IMG/VR virus record: IMGVR_UViG_3300004457_000033
Coordinates: 1-41,469 of that record
Reading direction: 5' to 3' (one strand)
Source of the DNA: a virus
DNA length: 41,469 nt
A program made the position numbers and the translations under genes. Below the pieces are notes generated by a model, which worked only from the letters and a program-made list of their open reading frames with translations, was not told where the DNA came from and did no database searches. This document shows positions 29,252 to 37,782 of this stretch, one piece after another. Each line of letters opens with the position of its first letter. Position 1 is the first letter of the stretch.

Positions 29252-30019
29252 ATGATTTTGGTCATAGGAGAAAATATTACGGATATATTTATTTATTGTA
29301 ACTCAAAAAGGTTATCTCCAGAAGCCTGCTGTCCAGTGTTGACACCTGAGAATAAAGTTTTAAATTCCGGGGGCGCTGGAAATGTTGTTCAGAATTTAAA
29401 ATCCCTAAAAAATAAGGGTATTATCGGAATCCATCAAAAAAAAGAAATAAAGAAAACTCGATATATTGTTGGCAATCAACATATTATGCGGTATGACGAG
29501 AATGATAAATGTGAAAATTTAAGCATTAAAGATCTTGAAAAAGCTCTTTCTAAAAGAGGAGTAAGATTGCCTAGATTTGAAGCGGTAGTAATTTCTAGCT
29601 ATTCAAAAGGTTTCGTAACTCCCAGTTTAATAAAGGATATCAGAAAAAAATACGAAGGACTGATTTTCATTGATACCAAAGACAAAAAAGGGGATTGGTG
29701 TGAATTTGTAGACTTCATAAAAATAAATGACAAAGAATGGCTTGAGAATTTTAATTCAGAATACAAAGGAAGTAGCAACGTCTTCGTTACAAAAGGCTCT
29801 GCAGGGGTTGACTGGATAAACAAGAATAAAAACTTTAAGGTTGATCCCGTTGAGGTTGCTGACTTCGTGGGCGCTGGAGATTCTTTTTTCTCTGGATTTA
29901 TTACAAAATACCTAAATTCTAAAAATGTAGAAAAAAGTCTTGACTTTGCCAACAAGTGTGCTAGAGTATCAGTAAGTAAAAAAGGTGTAGTCTCTGTTAA
30001 AAAAGAAGAGGTTACTTAA
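29252..30019 (+). CDS. PfkB-family kinase, HldE domain-1-like heptose-7-phosphate kinase
   Basis: 255 residues. ILVIGENITDIFIY, RLSPEACCPVL, NSGGAGNVVQNL, KKTRYIVGNQHIMRYDEND, ISSYSKGFVTPSLI and FVGAGDSFFSGFI match HldE kinase segments (ERISPEAPVPV; PGGAANVA; KTR.......RxD; and the GAGD anion hole) better than ribokinases. HldE phosphorylates D-glycero-D-manno-heptose 7-phosphate at C1. In bacteria it is usually fused to the nucleotidyltransferase; here that domain is a separate gene 32 nt downstream. Shorter than the usual roughly 310-residue kinase domain. Confidence 0.82.
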   Translation: MILVIGENITDIFIYCNSKRLSPEACCPVLTPENKVLNSGGAGNVVQNLKSLKNKGIIGIHQKKEIKKTRYIVGNQHIMRYDENDKCENLSIKDLEKALSKRGVRLPRFEAVVISSYSKGFVTPSLIKDIRKKYEGLIFIDTKDKKGDWCEFVDFIKINDKEWLENFNSEYKGSSNVFVTKGSAGVDWINKNKNFKVDPVEVADFVGAGDSFFSGFITKYLNSKNVEKSLDFANKCARVSVSKKGVVSVKKEEVT

Positions 30020-30051
30020 CGCCAAACAATTTCAACTCTAGTAAAGACAAA

Positions 30052-30486
30052 ATGAAATCGAGCAAATTTGATATCAGAAAGATTAACATATCTTTTTGTG
30101 CTGGCTGTTTTGATGGCGAATACTTGCATGACGGCCATAAATATTTAATAAATAAAATGGTAGAAGCTTCTAATTATCAAGTTATCGCCTTAAACTCTGA
30201 CGACTATATAAGAAGACACAAGAGAGATCCAATCTGCCAACAAGACGAAAGAAAGAATCGTCTATTAAAATTAGGACTCGACGAGGTAGTAATTTTTGAT
30301 GAAGACTCTCCAATACAAATAATTAAAACAATTGAGCCCCACAATATTTTCGTAGGAGATGATTATACTTTAGATCGTGTAGTTGGATATCCCGAATGCA
30401 AAGAGTGGGGAGGCGAAGTTCAAATTATAAATCGTATAAACGATATATCAACAACAAATATAATTAATGAAACTAATTTACCTTGA
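30052..30486 (+). CDS. Cytidylyltransferase-fold enzyme, HldE domain-2-like
   Basis: 144 residues. FCAGCFDGEYLHDGHKYLIN (15-34) has GxFD and HxGH (His26, His29), then VIALNSDDYIRRHKRDP, QDERKNRLLKLGLDEVVIFDED and IEPHNIFVGDDYTLDRVVG, and ends with STTNII, which is the HldE/RfaE domain II pattern. It would transfer AMP from ATP to heptose 1-phosphate, giving ADP-D-glycero-D-manno-heptose. A three-residue expansion lies between GCFD and HDGH. It overlaps the HAD gene by 20 nt. A glycerol-3-phosphate cytidylyltransferase is the main alternative, but the context favours HldE. Confidence 0.83.
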   Translation: MKSSKFDIRKINISFCAGCFDGEYLHDGHKYLINKMVEASNYQVIALNSDDYIRRHKRDPICQQDERKNRLLKLGLDEVVIFDEDSPIQIIKTIEPHNIFVGDDYTLDRVVGYPECKEWGGEVQIINRINDISTTNIINETNLP

Positions 30487-31000
30487 TTTAGATGGAGTTT
30501 GTGCAGATTTTACTAAGGACGTTTCCAAAATATTTAATTTTAAAGACACTCCAGTAAATTTACCAGAAAGTGGTGCTCCTTGGACTTACGAGGGCAAAAA
30601 TCGTGATCGATTAAATACCGTCATGGAGTCGTATGATTTTTGGACAAATCTAGGTACTTACTCTTGGTCTAAAACTTTAGTTGAATTGTGTCAAAAATAT
30701 GGAGATACTAGATTTTTATCCAAAGCTCGTCCTAATTCTGGTTGTATGGGAGGTAAAATGGATTGGATTCTAAAATATTTTCCAGAAATGGAATACAAAA
30801 CTATCTTGACAACTCAAGATAAGTGGGTATGCTCTAATTTTGATAGCATTCTCATAGACGATGATCTCCGACACAAAGAAGAATGGGTTAAACGCGGTGG
30901 ACATTATTATCATTGGCAAGAATTAAAAGGATGTGAAGACGGTGACGCAATAGCAAAAAAAAGAATAATTCAACTGGAGAAATTTTTGATTCAAATATGA
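30467..31000 (+). CDS. HAD-superfamily phosphatase, 5'(3')-deoxyribonucleotidase-like
   Basis: 177 residues. YLDLDGVCADF (4-14) is HAD motif I (DxDGV), RFLSKARPNSGC is motif II (Ser in place of Thr; Ala at the usual next position), and LIDDDLRHKEEWVKRGGHYYHW is motif III/IV in the style of NT5C nucleotidases. The family removes phosphate from nucleoside monophosphates. It lies between the HldE-like transferase and the epimerase, where the ADP-heptose pathway needs a heptose-bisphosphate phosphatase (GmhB). Substitution for GmhB is inference from position; nucleotide salvage is the family-based reading. The ATG overlaps the previous gene by 20 nt. Confidence 0.75.
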   Translation: MKLIYLDLDGVCADFTKDVSKIFNFKDTPVNLPESGAPWTYEGKNRDRLNTVMESYDFWTNLGTYSWSKTLVELCQKYGDTRFLSKARPNSGCMGGKMDWILKYFPEMEYKTILTTQDKWVCSNFDSILIDDDLRHKEEWVKRGGHYYHWQELKGCEDGDAIAKKRIIQLEKFLIQI

Positions 31001-31170
31001 GCAAAGTAATATCATTAAAACCGAATATAATGTATTATATTCCCGAAAAGACATTAAAAGATTATGAAGAAGGCAAAGTAATCTTCAAACATAAAGACGA
31101 AGACAGAGAATTAAAAGTTGAAGTTTGTGGTAAATTTTGGCTCGGATACAACATTAAATTACATGATTAA
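30997..31170 (+). CDS. 57-residue hypothetical protein
   Basis: ATG at 30997 overlaps the previous stop (ATGA); the stop at 31168-31170 overlaps the epimerase ATG at 31163 by 8 nt. The product starts MSKVISLKPNIMYYIPEKTL and ends GKFWLGYNIKLHD, a likely small beta-rich domain. No family recognised. Tight overlap at both ends makes it a probable real gene. Confidence 0.55.
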   Translation: MSKVISLKPNIMYYIPEKTLKDYEEGKVIFKHKDEDRELKVEVCGKFWLGYNIKLHD

Positions 31171-32428
31171 AAAACCAAAAATAGTAAATAAAAATTGGGG
31201 TGGCGAAATCCATTGGACTAACAATATTAATTATTGTGGAAAGACTTTAATTTTAAAAAAGGGTTGCCATTGTAGCCTTCATTCTCATTGGAAGCGTGAA
31301 CACTTTTTAATTCAAAGTGGCAATGTAAGACTAGCCTTGGAAAAGCGCCTACTGGGACAACAAGGGATTGGCGAGATAGTTTTCTTTGACTTGGTTAAGG
31401 GCGATTGCATTGAAATACCACGCGAATCTTGGCATACATTCTATGGACTTGCCGATAGTGAAATTATTGAGTTTTCAACTCCAGATGAAGAGTCAAAAAG
31501 ACTTTTCCCAAGCGGGCCTAATGACATTAAAACTTGGGAGAAATTAATTTCAGAAACTCAAAAAAATGAGAATATGAAAACAATATTAGTAACTGGGTCG
31601 GAAGGCTTTATCGGTTCTAGGTTTGTAGATCTCAACAAAGACAAATATAGAATCTTTAATCTAAGCAAATCAGACACAGAAAGTTTATTAGAAAAATCTG
31701 CCAATTTTGAATCTTTGTCTTGGGACGATGCTGATAGTCAAAAAACTTACAAGTTTTCAGATATCGATGCAGTTTTTCATTTTGGAGCTGAAACAGATAC
31801 TACCTCAAGTAACACTCAAGAGTATTTTAAATATAACTGTTTATTCACCAATCTTCTCATTGATGATTGTTATAAAAATAATATACCTTTGATATTTTCT
31901 TCTTCAGCGTCTCTTTATGGATCTGGGGACGATATTCCCCTTAATCTTTACGCTTGGAGCAAGTGGACAAGCGAACAATATGGGATCGAGAAAGCTAGTA
32001 GCAGTCATTCGCTTAATAAGTGGCAGTTCACTGCCTTGCGTTATTTTAATGTCTATGGCATTGGAGAGCATAATAAAAACATTAAAATGACTTCTCTTGC
32101 ATATCAGAATCTTAACAATGACAATATCAAGCTATTTACTGGCAAGCCTGTTAGAGATTTTATATTTGTAGATGACATAGTATCTGCTAACATTCATGCT
32201 TTTGAAACTAAACAATGTGGAGTATTTGATGTGGGCTCTTGCTCTCCAAGAAGCTTCGAAGATATTGCGAACTGTCTTGGTGCTAAAACGGAATATATAG
32301 ATAATCCCATAAAAGATCAGTATCAGTTTTATACGTGTGCCGATAAAACAAAAACGCTTGACAACTGGTCTGCCGAGTATAACTTAGAAAATGGAATTAC
32401 TAAAATGAAGGAGTATTATAATAAATGA
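31163..32428 (+). CDS. Cupin-HldD fusion: probable ADP-heptose 6-epimerase
   Basis: 421 residues from ATG 31163; an earlier TTG (31118) is less likely. Residues 1 to about 125 form a cupin like mannose-6-phosphate-isomerase-type cupins (GGEIHWTNNINYCGKTLILKK, HSHWKREHFLIQSGNV, His40/His42/His91). Residues 138-421 are an SDR: TGSEGFIGS (144-152), FHFGAETDTTSSNTQEYFKYN, IFSSSASLYG, YAWSKWTSEQYG (YxxxK), RYFNVYG, and FIFVDDIVSANI. HldD proteins have the 'GA.S.TTE.....N...' and 'YASSAATYG' equivalents, so ADP-L-glycero-D-manno-heptose 6-epimerase is the best call. Fusion to a cupin is unusual. An internal ATG at 31574 is exactly at the domain boundary and could give a separate epimerase. The cupin could act as an isomerase in the same pathway. 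Confidence 0.78.
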   Translation: MIKKPKIVNKNWGGEIHWTNNINYCGKTLILKKGCHCSLHSHWKREHFLIQSGNVRLALEKRLLGQQGIGEIVFFDLVKGDCIEIPRESWHTFYGLADSEIIEFSTPDEESKRLFPSGPNDIKTWEKLISETQKNENMKTILVTGSEGFIGSRFVDLNKDKYRIFNLSKSDTESLLEKSANFESLSWDDADSQKTYKFSDIDAVFHFGAETDTTSSNTQEYFKYNCLFTNLLIDDCYKNNIPLIFSSSASLYGSGDDIPLNLYAWSKWTSEQYGIEKASSSHSLNKWQFTALRYFNVYGIGEHNKNIKMTSLAYQNLNNDNIKLFTGKPVRDFIFVDDIVSANIHAFETKQCGVFDVGSCSPRSFEDIANCLGAKTEYIDNPIKDQYQFYTCADKTKTLDNWSAEYNLENGITKMKEYYNK

Positions 32429-32799
32429 GCTTAAACTTTTATCAAACCTGCCCAACAATTGATCAAGGGATTGCGGAGTGCAAAGATATTATTGAAAACT
32501 ATCTGGATGATATGATCAATGACATAAATCCAGAACTTTATTCTGCCGAAAAAGGCAAGCAGAAAAACAACATAGTCGAATCTTTTAAAGACATGATATA
32601 TAACGATATAGAACATATTTTTGAGAGTGTTAGAGAGACAAATGTTCAAATGAGAGAGGTAGCCGACGAACAAATTCGTAATTTAGAATACGAGGTTGAG
32701 GAAATGAGTAGTGAATTAGATGATTTAAAAATAGAACATGAACAAGCTGAAAAGCAGATCTTAAATTTAGAAATTGAAAGAGACAGTTCTTTTGGTTAA
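32425..32799 (+). CDS. Coiled-coil hypothetical protein
   Basis: 124 residues. The N-terminal 70 residues are acidic and helical (ECKDIIENYLDDMINDINPE), and about 75-118 form a heptad coiled coil (EEMSSELDDLKIEHEQAEKQ). No enzymatic motif. The ATG overlaps the epimerase stop (ATGA) by 4 nt. Function unknown. Confidence 0.6.
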   Translation: MSLNFYQTCPTIDQGIAECKDIIENYLDDMINDINPELYSAEKGKQKNNIVESFKDMIYNDIEHIFESVRETNVQMREVADEQIRNLEYEVEEMSSELDDLKIEHEQAEKQILNLEIERDSSFG

Positions 32800-32815
32800 A
32801 TTTTATTAAATCTAT

Positions 32816-33532
32816 ATGATCAAAAAAGATACAGGGCAAAATTTACTTAGGTATAATTTTAATAATTATAAATTCTTGTGTTATGATTATGAGACTGAGT
32901 CACTATGCCTTGCTGGTAACAATAAGCCTTGGGAAGTAGGCTACATAACTGTAGAGGGTGGCAGAATTACTTCTGAACATAATCGAAATATTTGGTGGGA
33001 AGATTTAAATATTTCTGATGATGCTTCTAGAATTACTCGTTTTAATTATGAAAATTACAAGAAATCCGCAGAAAATCCCGATTTAGTTCTTAGTGATTTT
33101 GAGAATGAGCTTTATGATCCGAAGACTATCAATATCACTTATAATGGTTTGAATTTCGATATGTATTTGCATCAGTTATGGAGAAAGAAACTTGGCAAAG
33201 AGATCGACTGGACTTTCTTGCCTCGCTCTATTGATATTCTCGCTTTGTCTAGGGCTTATCGTATGGAGATGGAGCCTCCAGATAATTGGGAAGACTTTTT
33301 CTGTTGGCAATTAAAGTTAGCTAACTATTTTAGTGACAATAGAACAAGGGCTTCTCGTAAATTACCAAGTTGCACTCTAAAAAAGATGTGTGTAGAACTT
33401 GACATTGAATTTGATGATGGTCAGGCACATGGAGGACTTTACGATGTTCATAAAACTTGGGAAGTATTTAAGCACCTTGTTAGAAAGATGGAAATAACGA
33501 CCAAACATTTACATATCAAAAGCGAGCAATAA
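32816..33532 (+). CDS. DEDDh 3'-5' exonuclease (DnaQ-like proofreading subunit)
   Basis: 238 residues with all ExoN motifs: Exo I YDYETES (Asp24/Glu26), Exo II ITYNGLNFDMYLH (Asp115), Exo III AHGGLYDVHKTWEVF (His205/Asp210), so DEDDh type. Segments are typical of sbcB/epsilon-like phage exonucleases (DILALSRAYR; LDIEFDDGQAHGG). With no exonuclease domain in the polymerase downstream, this protein is the likely proofreading partner, as epsilon is for DnaE. Encoded before the polymerase genes, so one replication unit. Confidence 0.88.
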   Translation: MIKKDTGQNLLRYNFNNYKFLCYDYETESLCLAGNNKPWEVGYITVEGGRITSEHNRNIWWEDLNISDDASRITRFNYENYKKSAENPDLVLSDFENELYDPKTINITYNGLNFDMYLHQLWRKKLGKEIDWTFLPRSIDILALSRAYRMEMEPPDNWEDFFCWQLKLANYFSDNRTRASRKLPSCTLKKMCVELDIEFDDGQAHGGLYDVHKTWEVFKHLVRKMEITTKHLHIKSEQ

Positions 33533-33553
33533 TCTAATAAAGTAAAAAACTAG

Positions 33554-33582
33554 TTGACAATATGATATAGCGATGCTAATAT
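33554..33582 (+). promoter_or_regulatory. Promoter with A-rich leader for the gene at 33629
   Basis: TTGACA (33554-33559), 17-bp spacer, TAATAT (33577-33582). The leader of about 40 nt contains AACAAAAAACAAAATATAAA and ends CATAATTATG. No Shine-Dalgarno site; compare the leaders at 522-570 (minus) and 37735-37782. Confidence 0.7.
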
Positions 33583-33628
33583 TATCTGTGCAACTTAAAA
33601 CAAAAAACAAAATATAAAAAACATAATT

Positions 33629-34081
33629 ATGGCAAAGAAATCATTTAAACTAGAAGACGTAGAATTTGTATGCGACAAAAATCAGCTTGAGTCAGACAAG
33701 AGACAGGCTGTTCTCAACGATCTTAAAGCTATGCTTGAGGAAGAACAGGAGCAAGAAGAAACTGACAAGGTAGAGTATAAGATTGTTGGTTTATTCCCCG
33801 ATGGTGAGGGTTACGACAAAATTCCTGTCCAAGATAGGGTAATAATCCCCATTAAATTGCCAGTAGAATCTGATACTGCGACATTGCAAGACCACATGGT
33901 ACTTGCCGCAACAAAACATAATGAAAGTCGTAGAGCTAAAAAGCAGGGCAAAGTTTTTACGCTTAATGACCTACTAACGAAGGCAACGAAAAAGAATTTG
34001 ACAGAAGAGGGCATCAAGGTTCAGTGCGAAGGTCGTTTTGAAATTGTGCCTTGCAATCCTCAGCTTATTGAGGAAAAATAG
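33629..34081 (+). CDS. Hypothetical protein before the polymerase genes
   Basis: 150 residues, acidic in the middle (LEEEQEQEETDKVEYK), with two beta-rich parts (YKIVGLFPDGEGYDKIPVQD; VIIPIKLPVESDTATLQDHM) and a basic helical part (HNESRRAKKQGKVFTLNDL). No family recognised. It is under a strong promoter with the long-leader pattern. Twelve nt later the polymerase PHP gene starts. Confidence 0.65.
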   Translation: MAKKSFKLEDVEFVCDKNQLESDKRQAVLNDLKAMLEEEQEQEETDKVEYKIVGLFPDGEGYDKIPVQDRVIIPIKLPVESDTATLQDHMVLAATKHNESRRAKKQGKVFTLNDLLTKATKKNLTEEGIKVQCEGRFEIVPCNPQLIEEK

Positions 34082-34093
34082 ATTCTGATTTAA

Positions 34094-34828
34094 ATGATTT
34101 ATTTATTCTCTAGCGCCAACTCCCTTAATTCAATTCTTACCATTGATAAAAAATCAAAGGAGGGCGGTAGCGACTCTATTTTTCAGATTGCAAAAGAAAA
34201 TAATATAGATCAGGTATTTCTAATCGAAAAAAACCCATCCTCCTTCCCCCAAGCACTCAGTAACGCTACAGAATTAGGGCTACAGCTCGTTTACGGATTG
34301 TCTTTGACAGTCTGTGATAACTCAGATGATAAAGAGCTAGAATCGATTTCTACAGAGCATAAAATAGTTTTTATTGCCAAGACTGGCGAGGCATATAAGA
34401 ATGTTTTAATGAAGCTATATAGCGATGCCGCAACAAGGGGAAGTTACAACGGATTACCAAGAACAGATTTTGATCGAATCAAAGAATTTTGGGGAGACGA
34501 TATGCTAATGATGATTCCATTTTATGATAACTTTTTACATAAAAACTTATTTTCTTTTGGTAATTGTTTGGTAAAATTTCAAGAATATAATCCTACGTTT
34601 TGCGTTGAATATCACGAGCTACCATTAGATCGGATGATGGCTATTAAAATAAAAGAATATTGCAAGGAAAATAACTACGACTATATCAAAAGTCATAGCG
34701 TAAGATATAAGAGCGAGGAAGATATCGATGCATACTTGACTTATAGGTGTATTCAGAATAAAAGTAGTATTCAATGTCCAAATCTTGAGGGCTTTTGTTC
34801 AAATAAATTTGCACTAGTAAATGATTGA
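34094..34828 (+). CDS. Stand-alone degenerate PHP domain of the DNA polymerase
   Basis: 244 residues that occupy the place of the N-terminal PHP domain of DnaE. SIFQIAKENNIDQVFLIEKN and ELGLQLVYGLSLTVCDN follow the DnaE pattern 'xxxxxAxxxGxxAxALTDH...AKKxGIKPIIGxExYV', and KIVFIAKTGEAYKNVLMKLY followed by ATRGSYNGLPRTDFD matches 'HLxLLAKNxxGYxNLxxLxSxAY'. The metal-binding HxH and TDH motifs are absent, so it is catalytically inactive and probably structural. It overlaps the polymerase-core gene by 8 nt. In bacteria PHP and palm are one polypeptide; here they are two proteins. Confidence 0.75.
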   Translation: MIYLFSSANSLNSILTIDKKSKEGGSDSIFQIAKENNIDQVFLIEKNPSSFPQALSNATELGLQLVYGLSLTVCDNSDDKELESISTEHKIVFIAKTGEAYKNVLMKLYSDAATRGSYNGLPRTDFDRIKEFWGDDMLMMIPFYDNFLHKNLFSFGNCLVKFQEYNPTFCVEYHELPLDRMMAIKIKEYCKENNYDYIKSHSVRYKSEEDIDAYLTYRCIQNKSSIQCPNLEGFCSNKFALVND

Positions 34829-37445
34829 AGATAAAGAATTTTTAACTCAATTTAAAAATTACTCCGATACTTATAATATCCTTGGAGTTAGAATTCCGCA
34901 GGTAAATATAGGCGGTTCGTATGCTAAGAAATTTGGTTTAGATTTGTCAAAAGACGAACATGAAATTCTTAGACAGCTTTGTCTGCATGGATATAAAAAG
35001 CTAGACATTGATTCTCTACCAAATAAAGACGTCTATAGGGAACGTGTAAAATTTGAGCTAGAGACTCTTAAAAAGCTTGGATTCACTCGCTATATTCTTA
35101 TGGTGTGGGATCTGATTCAATGGTGTGACGAAAATAAAATCGCCAGAGGTTGGGGTCGTGGTTCTGTTGCAGGAAGTCTGGTATCTTATCTAATAGGTTT
35201 AACTGCGGTCGATCCAATTAAGTATGATCTAATTTTTGAACGTTTTATTAATGAATCTCGTGCTCAATCAAAAATTGTTGATGGAGAACAGTATTCGGAC
35301 GGAAGCACTGTCCCAGATATTGACTTTGATGTTTGTTACCTAAATCGTAGTCGAGTTGTTTACGAATATTTAGGCTCCAAGTATCCCAAAAAAACTGGAC
35401 ACATCTCTACTTTAAACACCCTTTCAACGAAACTAGTTCTTAAAGAGGTTTGCAAGAAGTATGGAGGTTATGACGAAACCCAAGCCAATCGCCTTTCTAA
35501 TATGATTGAGAGCGATGCAGGAAAGCTTGATTCACTTAAAGATACTCTAGAAAAGAATGATCAGTTTAAAGAATGGGTAGAGGAAAATCCTAAAATATAT
35601 AATATATGCTTAAAGCTTTCTGACCTTCCAAAAAACTTCGGTCTTCATGCCGCAGGTATTATTGTATCATATGATGAAATTTTTAATTCTTTGCCACTTG
35701 AAGATAGGGACGGCATTATAACTTCATCATATACAAAAGACGATGTTGCTGAACAGGAAATAAAGCTTGATGCTTTGGGTCTAAAGACCTGTACAATCAT
35801 TTATGAAACAGCAAAAGAGGCAGGATATGATTTAAATAGTTTTGATCCTAATGATCCAGAGATATATAAACTATTTGAAAAGTTTGATTATAGCTATGGG
35901 GTCTTCCAGTTAGATGGAGATACTGCTTGCAAAGTAACTAAACAGGTTCAGCCGAAGAATATATCAGATATTTCTGCTATCTCCGCTATCGCCAGACCGG
36001 GGGCATTGGCTTTTTTGGAAGACTTTTTAGAATCCAGAAAAACTGGTGAAATAAAATCCATTTATCCGCCTATCGATGAAATCCTAGCCAACACTTCTGG
36101 TGTTATTTTATATCAAGAGCAAACAATGAAAATTGCTCACGAGGTTTATAAATTCTCTCTTGTAGAAGCTGATATATTAAGAAAAATTATCGGCAAAAAA
36201 CAACTCGAAAAAGTGAAAGAGTGGGAAGAAAAAATTAAAAAGGCAGGTATAGAGCAAGGAATCCCAGAAAGCGCAACTCAGATTTTTTGGGAGACGGTTC
36301 AAGCATCTGCTAAATATCAGTTCAATGCGAGTCACTCATACTCATATGGATACATTAGCTGTCTCTGCGCTTACCTAAAGATTAAATATCCAGCGATCTT
36401 TTTCAAAAACTGTCTTATGCTTGCTCGCTCATTCCAAGATAGCGAAGCCCGTATTATGAAAATATGTAAAGAGCTTCCATATTTTGGTATTGAACTCAGA
36501 CCACCAGACCTTGTTAAATCTGAAGAAGACTTCTCTGTTGAAGGCAATACAATCCGCTATGGAATTAAGTCAATAAAATCCGTCTCGGAGAAGACCCTTG
36601 TAAAGCTTAAAGAGTTTAACTCAGTTCAGACAAATAAATTTCAACTATTTGAAGCGGCAAATAAGTCTGGTATTAATATTAGGATTTTGTCTAACCTTAT
36701 TAAGGCAGGATGCTTGAGCTCTTTTGGAGACAATAGAGGACTGCTTACTCTTGAGGCCGCGAGTTGGAATGCTTTAACTGACTCTCAGAAAACTAAAATA
36801 TTTAAATTCGGCGAAAAATATAATTACGATCTATTAAATATTTTACTCGATATTAAAGATGGCAAGCTTCTCAGCGATGGCAAAGAAATTATCTCAACAA
36901 AAAAACGTAAAACCAAATCAGGAGAAAAATCTTCTTGGGATACATTTTATAGTAAATATCTGCCACATAAGTTAGAGTGGAGTAGCTACGCTAAGTATGT
37001 AGATTTCTACAATTATTACTATGAGCAAGATATTCTTGGCTTTGCATATAGTAAAAAATTATTTGAAATACTAGAGTCAGAATATAAGGGCATTATCCAT
37101 CTTGGAGATTTAGAGGATGCCGTAGAAGATTCTATTGTAACTTCTTGCGGAATAGTACAAGAAGCGAATGTTGGCAAAACTCAAAAAGGAAATAAAAAGC
37201 TAACTCTCACAATAGGCGATGAATATGGTCAAAGCAGGGTGCAGGTTTTTAATTTTAATAGATTTGATAGAGCAACCAGAACAACAGAATTTCTTAGCAA
37301 TGTTGATGATTTGAAAGATCAATATGGCAGGCTCCCAGAAAAAAAAGACGTTATTGTTTTTAGGGGCACGAAAAAAACTAATACTGTATTCGCTGATAAA
37401 ATTCGTATTTTAAATTTAGATTTCAAAGAAAGTTCTGACAAATAA
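34821..37445 (+). CDS. dnaE: C-family DNA polymerase core (DnaE/Pol III alpha)
   Basis: 874 residues starting after the PHP domain. Palm: ARGWGRGSVAGSLVSYLIGL (108-127) and PDIDFDVCYLNR (165-176), with Asp166 and Asp168 catalytic and Asp317 in IKLDALGLK the third carboxylate. Next come GVFQLDGDTA, RPG, YQEQTMKIA, EADILRKIIGKK, FNASHSYSYGYI and AYLKIKYPAIFFKN, in the order known for DnaE. HhH-type segments are near 595-650 and an OB domain near 800 (TLTIGDEYGQSRVQVFNF). No tau-binding C-terminal domain. It is the replicative polymerase of the phage, working with the exonuclease at 32816 and the PHP protein at 34094. Confidence 0.93.
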   Translation: MIEDKEFLTQFKNYSDTYNILGVRIPQVNIGGSYAKKFGLDLSKDEHEILRQLCLHGYKKLDIDSLPNKDVYRERVKFELETLKKLGFTRYILMVWDLIQWCDENKIARGWGRGSVAGSLVSYLIGLTAVDPIKYDLIFERFINESRAQSKIVDGEQYSDGSTVPDIDFDVCYLNRSRVVYEYLGSKYPKKTGHISTLNTLSTKLVLKEVCKKYGGYDETQANRLSNMIESDAGKLDSLKDTLEKNDQFKEWVEENPKIYNICLKLSDLPKNFGLHAAGIIVSYDEIFNSLPLEDRDGIITSSYTKDDVAEQEIKLDALGLKTCTIIYETAKEAGYDLNSFDPNDPEIYKLFEKFDYSYGVFQLDGDTACKVTKQVQPKNISDISAISAIARPGALAFLEDFLESRKTGEIKSIYPPIDEILANTSGVILYQEQTMKIAHEVYKFSLVEADILRKIIGKKQLEKVKEWEEKIKKAGIEQGIPESATQIFWETVQASAKYQFNASHSYSYGYISCLCAYLKIKYPAIFFKNCLMLARSFQDSEARIMKICKELPYFGIELRPPDLVKSEEDFSVEGNTIRYGIKSIKSVSEKTLVKLKEFNSVQTNKFQLFEAANKSGINIRILSNLIKAGCLSSFGDNRGLLTLEAASWNALTDSQKTKIFKFGEKYNYDLLNILLDIKDGKLLSDGKEIISTKKRKTKSGEKSSWDTFYSKYLPHKLEWSSYAKYVDFYNYYYEQDILGFAYSKKLFEILESEYKGIIHLGDLEDAVEDSIVTSCGIVQEANVGKTQKGNKKLTLTIGDEYGQSRVQVFNFNRFDRATRTTEFLSNVDDLKDQYGRLPEKKDVIVFRGTKKTNTVFADKIRILNLDFKESSDK

Positions 37446-37470
37446 AATATAAACCTTTACTATCTCGACC

Positions 37471-37662
37471 ATGAAAGAAACAAAAAGTATCCAAAAAGAT
37501 AAAATAATTATCCAAATGAAATTAGAAGGAGGGGTATATTGGCCTCAAAATCATAAAGCTGTTTTTCGGCATTGTACAAACGGAGCCAACGCGCTTAGTG
37601 AATGTGAACTGTCAAAGTTGCATACAGTTTTCGCTTTGCATGGGGTTCAATTATACTTTTAA
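37471..37662 (+). CDS. Small hypothetical protein
   Basis: 63 residues (MKETKSIQKDKIIIQMKLEG), ending HTVFALHGVQLYF. It looks like a compact alpha/beta unit with conserved-looking His and Cys residues (FRHCTNGANALSECE). No family recognised. Last gene before the promoter at 37707. Confidence 0.55.
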   Translation: MKETKSIQKDKIIIQMKLEGGVYWPQNHKAVFRHCTNGANALSECELSKLHTVFALHGVQLYF

Positions 37663-37706
37663 TTAAAAATAAAAGATATTTCGACTCAAATAAATATAAA
37701 AAGCCC

Positions 37707-37734
37707 TTGACAAGATTCATTATTTTTATATAAC
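37707..37734 (+). promoter_or_regulatory. Promoter with A-rich leader for the gene at 37783
   Basis: TTGACA (37707-37712), 16-bp spacer, TATAAC (37729-37734). The leader of about 42 nt contains AACAAAAAACATTTAAAAAT and no Shine-Dalgarno site. The region 37663-37782 holds only this promoter. Confidence 0.65.
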
Positions 37735-37782
37735 TATAAAAGCAGTAAATAAATCTTAACAAAAAACATTTAAAAATAAAAT

